The notes beneath the pieces were generated by a model. The model was not told where the DNA came from. It was given only the letters and a program-made list of their open reading frames with translations, and searched no databases. A stretch of DNA of 64,000 nucleotides, from NCBI RefSeq assembly GCF_018687715.1, contig NC_056765.1:2294001-2358000 (forward strand), written 5' to 3'. Both the position numbers and the translations under genes were made by a program. Positions 59,201-64,000 of the stretch are shown piece after piece. This DNA comes from Carya illinoinensis. Taxonomy: Eukaryota > Streptophyta > Magnoliopsida > Fagales > Juglandaceae. Position 1 is the first letter of the stretch. Each line of letters starts with the position of its first letter.

Positions 59201-62200
59201 GCTATTGCAAACAAGACTTTTTAGGTTAAAAATCTTTCCTCTGCAGTTTTGAGGCTCTAACTCCCTGATAGATTGTAGATAGTCAGGCAAGAAATTATAC
59301 GTAATTGCGAGATGCATCCACAGATTGTATGGGATTCATATATGTATGAAACAAATGAGAACAATTATAGGAAAAAGATCTGAACTCAAGCACATACCTA
59401 TTGGCTTCTGACACAGACAAACCCCAGAGAGCACCAGCAGCCCTCTCCTGAAGACCCGGGGAGGCATTTGAACATGATTGTGCAAGAGCAACCTAAATTA
59501 CCAAGGACAAAACTTCAAGGTAAAGTAAGACTTTAAATGAGACAATGCTGGCAACCATTTTGCAATTTTGATGATTTAAATTCAAAAAAACTAACCAAGT
59601 CATGAGAAGGCTATAACCATTACAGCATAGCTGTCAGACTGTCTAGCTAAGCATTCAATCAAATTGTTCCCGAACATTTTTTTTTTTTTTATAGGTAAAA
59701 AGAAGTTTAATAAACAATTTAATTAGGCATAGCCTAACTACACAGAATTGTTCCCAAACATTATATAGGTAAAAGAGACCTTCAACATGAAATCAATATT
59801 TCTCACATAACTTGAAAGAAGCATACGAATTATCAGGTCCTTATCAAGAAAGCATATTAATTAAAATGGTGATGGGTTCATATGTGCATGCGGGTGTGTG
59901 TGTTCTTCGATGTGTATGCGATGCATGTGAATATAGTAAAGAATAAATTGGTTACAGAATTAAAAGGATAATGAAATTAAAGCTTTCAATTAGAGTAATA
60001 AAAAAATCTTATTGAACAAATATATACTTAGGACATAAATTTTAATAATGTATGAAAAAGGGCACTAACAAAATATAAAACAAATACTTGCTATAAAATT
60101 TCTATATTAGATGGGTTTTCTGGTTTCCCATTATTATATCTAATGGATTTTGTAAGCAGGCCACAAAAGAGTGCCTATTATGCACATATAACGATGCCTT
60201 TGCAAATGGGAAATGCTTGATTCACAAAATGTATTTCATCAAATTCAAGATATTTTCTTGATTTCATCAGACTATAATAGGGGCCAGTTCCTGAGGTAAA
60301 GGGTTCAAGAGAAGAGTTGTAGACGCTTGAAGCATTTAATGAACTGAAACTAATCACTAATCCTTTAACAAATTCAGGAGATAAAATGGTGTTTATAAAG
60401 GGACTGAAATCAAAACATTGCATGTAAATAATTTTCCAGCCCATCTGCTAAAGTAAGCATATTGATGCATGATTGATTATACATGCTTACAGTTTAAGGC
60501 TGAACTCCCTCGCTAAAGAAAAATTCTATTCAGTAGCCCTACACCACACACCAGCTTTTATTTTTTATCTTTTTATTTTATTTTTCCTCTCAACAAGTGT
60601 GGTGTAGGGTTGTTGAGTAGAAGAACTTGCTAAAAATAACATTATACTACTTAAATATAGCTTCAATTTGGCTGCTACTTCTTAAACAGGAGAAACAACG
60701 TATTCCCATGCAAAGTAACTTTCTATGAAGTTCAAAAGGAGTACACCCAACAATTCCTAACTTCTTAAATTTCAACTTCAGTAAACAGGAACCTGTAGAT
60801 CATGTACCTTTTATTATGCTCTATTCTCACAGAAATGCTACTTCTAGTGAAAAGGAAACAATTTCATTAGTCAATTAGAAACAATTTTCTCAGGTGAAGG
60901 GCTTCAACTTTTTCCCCCATGCTACTGGCAGCACTAGTTAATAAAGAAGCACATTCTAAATAGGCATAAAAAAACTCTCCTCTTCTATAGCATTCGCATC
61001 GAGCACTTCCTCTTGAAGCACTTCTTATCATAGGAAGTTATGCAAAAGACCAAGTATGATTATGAAAACTACAACGATTAGGACTTAGCAAGGCAAATAC
61101 CATACCAAGGCCTCAACGCCGCCAGCTGCTGCAATCGCTTCTCGATTTCTGTCATCAAATGATAAATTCCACAATGCACCAGCTGCTTCTTGCCTATTTG
61201 ACCAGTAGCTAAAGCGATCAGATTAAAGTAATAAGGAAACAATACATAGCAAATAAGTTGATATAATGGTATAAAAAGGAGTCTTTGTCATACAAAACCA
61301 ATAAGGGAATATTATTATCTCATGGATAGACAAATTGGAACTTGTGTACTTACAATGACCAATGTTTTTTAAACAGTAATGAATCCCAACATTCTTTTTG
61401 GGGGGAGGGGGCCCTTTTCCTTACCATAAATGTATATATACAATCCTCCTCCTCACAGTCCCAAAGTCAATGAAAGCCCTAAATCGAACGATAAATTTTC
61501 AAAGACACAAATTTGATAGTTGGGGGGCCAAGACAAACCATACTCATCTTTAACAATAAGGTGAGGAGGACTTTTTGTGGGGAGGACTAGGTGAGGAGTT
61601 CAAATTCCACCTAATTAGGTGGGAGAAAGTGTGTAGTCCTCTCCCTAATGGTGGTTTGGGTATCAGAAATTTGAGAACTTTTAATCGGGCGTTACTAGGA
61701 AAATGGCTGTGGAGATACCACAAAGAACCAGATGTGTTATGGAAGTTGGTAATTGAGAGTAAATATGGTAGCCTTTGGGGGGGATGGTGTACCAACGAGG
61801 TGAGAGGGGCATATGGAGTGGGGCTATGGAAATATATAAGAGGAGGATGGGGGGTTTTCTCCCGTCACACAAGTCTCCGTCTGGGAGATATAAATTCTGG
61901 CATGATACTTGGTGTGGAAATAGTGCTCTAAAGGACCAATTTCCTGCTCTCTTCAGTGTAGCAAGTGACAAGGAGGTTTTAGTGGTGGATGTCATGGTGA
62001 TGGTTGGGGAACAAATCCAGTAGAACATCAACTTCAGCCGGGTGGCACACGATTGGGAAATGGACAGTTTTGCAGCCTTTTTCAGCCTCCTGTATTCTCT
62101 CGAAAGGAGCAGTCAGCTCGCTGATTTATTATGGTGGATTCCTACAAGTAAAGGATTGTTCTCAGTTCGCTCGTTTTATAAGTCTCTTTCACAAGAGCCC

Positions 62201-63209
62201 CCCATTCAGTTTCCTTGGAAAAGGCTTTGGAGACATAAGGCACCTCCCAAAGCAGTGTTTTTTGTGTGAACCGCTTCCTTGGGTAAGATTCTCACAACGG
62301 ACAACTTGAGTAAAAGAAGGGTGATCATCGCAGATTGGTGTTGCATGTGGAGGAATGGGGGGGAATCTGTAGACCATCTTTTACTACATTGTGAGGTAGC
62401 TCGAGGGTTATGGAATGAGATATTCAGTAGACTAGACTTGGGTTGGGTTATGCCTGAGACAGTGGCGGCGGCTTTGGCTTGTTGGACAGATTTGAGAGGC
62501 ACCCAACATATCAAGGCTATGTGGAAGATGATCCCTATTTGCATCATGTGGTGTGTGTGGCAAGAGCGTAATGAACGGACTTTCGAGGACAAAGAGAGAT
62601 CTATGGAGAAACTAAAAGCTTTCTTTTTTAGAACTCTTTGTACTTGGAGATTTTAATGGCCAAAATCTTCATGATTTTCTTGTATCTATTGAGCCTATGT
62701 AGTAGGGTGTTCAGTACAGTAGGGTATTCATTGTACTGAACATGGCTTTTGCCTATTCTTTTTATTAATATACTTTGATTTTACTTATAAAATAAATAAA
62801 TAAATAAATAAGGTTCCATTTTTGTGTTAGAAATTATTTCCATATTTAGAATATAACATTTAGCAGTTTCATATTGTTATTTGTTTCCCCTTTTCCTTTG
62901 GGGGTGCCCCACTAGAGGAAGGAGGGGGGCTGGCATTCAGTGCTCAGAAAAAAGTGCACTTGTCCAAAAGAATGAAAATACTCAGAAGGCTAATTAAAAT
63001 GACAACATTACATAAGTTAGAAGCCATAAATCATGGGGAGATTAAATGAGCGATACAGATGCAGAAGAAATTGTAAACTACCTGACACCTTCATGAGGAG
63101 AACGTGTGAGCTGAACAAGTGCTTCAAGAGCGCCTGCCTCTTGTCCAATGGCAGCATTGTTACTGTTGCTATCCCCATGAGCAGCCAAATTAGCCAAGGC
63201 ACGAGCAGC
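55718..63209 (-). CDS. ARABIDILLO: ARABIDILLO-like armadillo-repeat protein, 3' part
   Basis: Minus-strand exons 63209-63082, 61193-61106, 59492-59398, 57728-57665, 57551-57376, 56836-56615, 56096-56012 and 55894-55718 give 344 residues plus stop. Phases agree, but the gene starts beyond the window. Armadillo repeats are clear: [58 protein letters not shown] and [18 protein letters not shown]. The C-terminus ([16 protein letters not shown]) is diagnostic for plant ARABIDILLO proteins. These are nuclear F-box/ARM proteins that promote lateral root branching in Arabidopsis; the F-box part would lie upstream, outside the window. One intron uses a GC donor (GAG|GCAAGC at 57664). A 5'-truncated LINE sits in the intron 61194-63081. 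The coding frame looks intact. Confidence 0.94.
56177..56210 (+). repeat. T run followed by 21 G in an ARABIDILLO intron
   Basis: T(13) at 56177-56189 is followed by G(21) at 56190-56210, about 90 bp inside the intron from the acceptor of the 56096-56012 exon. On the transcribed strand it reads as C(21) then A(13). Confidence 0.95.
58295..58360 (+). mobile_element. LINE 3'-end fragment in an intron
   Basis: TGTGTACTTGGACTGTGCC, then GGTAATAAAATTCTTATTAA and a short A-rich tail, is a diverged copy of the local LINE 3' end. Confidence 0.45.
59684..59752 (-). mobile_element. LINE 3'-end fragment in an intron
   Basis: A T run, then TAGGTAAAAAGAAGTTTAAT and GGCATAGCCTAACTACACAG, is the reverse complement of a LINE tail, so the insertion is antisense to the plus strand. 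Confidence 0.45.
61563..62814 (+). mobile_element. 5'-truncated LINE in an ARABIDILLO intron
   Basis: Broken plus-strand frames contain the C-terminal part of a plant [24 protein letters not shown] and then the zf-RVT region ([16 protein letters not shown] ... [20 protein letters not shown]). It ends in a poly(A)-type AAATAAATAAATAAATA tail. AATAAGGT at 61555-61562 and 62807-62814 may be the target duplication, though part of the right copy overlaps the tail. At least two frameshifts or stops (near 62022 and 62270) inactivate it. Orientation is opposite to the host gene. Confidence 0.85.
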
Positions 63210-64000
63210 CTGTTATTTACAAGGAGCTTAACAAAGTTGCACAAAGCCACAAGCAGAGACAAATGGGGATGGGTGGGTGTGGTTTTTTTTTTTTTTTTGT
63301 GGGAACGTGAACTTTAAAAATGCTGTCATCACACCATTTGAGCAAAGCAAATCAAAAGTCAATAACCAAGTCCTAAAAGAAAGTGCATATGGATAATAAG
63401 GTAGTCACCCCTAAAGAAGATGGATTTCAAAACAGAAGTGGAGACAGTAAGACAACAGCATATCTTAGATATTGGGAAAAAAACATTCAAAAGAAACCTG
63501 CATATTGCATCATTTGTAACCATACCCAGCATAAATGCATACCATACAGTAACAACTTGACATAGAAGTGAAAATTCAAGCACCATAACAAAACATGTGG
63601 CCCATTCTTCATATGTTAGAGGAGACCAGTCACTTCAAGCAATTATGAGCCTATAGGGCGAGATTCATAATCCAAGATCCACCATAATCATGAATCCTGA
63701 CCATAAATGAAGGCTTATTTCTTTTCTAAAGACTCCAACCATTGAGAGCAAAATCATAGAGAGTTGATAAATTATCATCTCAAGTAAAGAACAAAAGAAA
63801 CTCAATGCATCCAACAAAAATGCTATCTTAATGATTCTACAACCAAAATTGAAAATTAAACTAATTTATTATGTCGAAACTAAATGTTCAAAACCTACCA
63901 AATTTCATATGCTAATATTTGATAATAAGCCCATAGATATCTTGAAAGCATGCCACCTTGAATCAATTTACAAGTTACATATACCAGACAAGCTAATGGA
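63210..64000 (-). other. ARABIDILLO intron reaching the window edge
   Basis: No armadillo-repeat exon is visible in either frame set here. The acceptor before the exon at 63209 is clear (AACAG). The remainder is AT-rich intron with one T run (63280-63298). Confidence 0.7.

Overview
This is a nuclear window from a flowering plant: genes have introns, intergenic DNA is AT-rich, and the genes are plant families (ERF, plasma-membrane H+-ATPase, ARABIDILLO). The many interspersed repeats suggest a woody eudicot. Their style reminds me of Fagales such as walnut, pecan or oak, but that is an impression, not a result.

Layout: 0.2-2.3 kb holds a decayed LINE (minus). 4.0-4.6 kb holds a tRNA-like SINE split by a MITE. 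An intronless ERF group IX gene lies at 8.0-8.8 kb (minus). At 9972-17947 there is an apparently complete MULE with a perfect 9-bp target duplication, matching terminal inverted repeats, an intact 5-exon FAR1/MULE transposase gene (minus) and a convergent 2-exon gene for a small GRF-zinc-finger, coiled-coil, membrane-anchored protein (plus). At 19902-25445 there is a Copia element with LTRs, TSD, PBS and PPT but wrecked pol, which carries an antisense ORF with its own TATA box. A hAT-like GC-rich non-autonomous element follows at 25.8-26.5 kb. A three-RanBP2-zinc-finger gene runs from 28145 to 34110 (plus, 7 exons).

38515-52152 is a 21-exon plasma-membrane H+-ATPase pseudogene (AHA7-like, plus). 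It has several frameshifts, a lost splice acceptor, a full-length Copia element in an intron (44127-49452) and a solo LTR of a related family inside a coding exon (49981-50393). Next come a 4-exon gene for a 166-residue protein I do not recognise (53251-54299, plus) and the 3' part of an ARABIDILLO gene (55718-63209, minus, running off the window), with a 5'-truncated LINE in one intron.

The host genes seem to act independently: an ethylene/defence-type transcription factor, an RNA-binding zinc-finger protein, a dead proton pump, an unknown protein and an ARM-repeat developmental regulator. The pump-ARABIDILLO neighbourhood matches what I recall of Arabidopsis chromosome 3 (AHA7 near ARABIDILLO-2), which suggests old microsynteny. 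Most of the remaining sequence is transposable-element debris. The strongest candidates for something new are the two-gene MULE and the antisense gene inside the Copia derivative.
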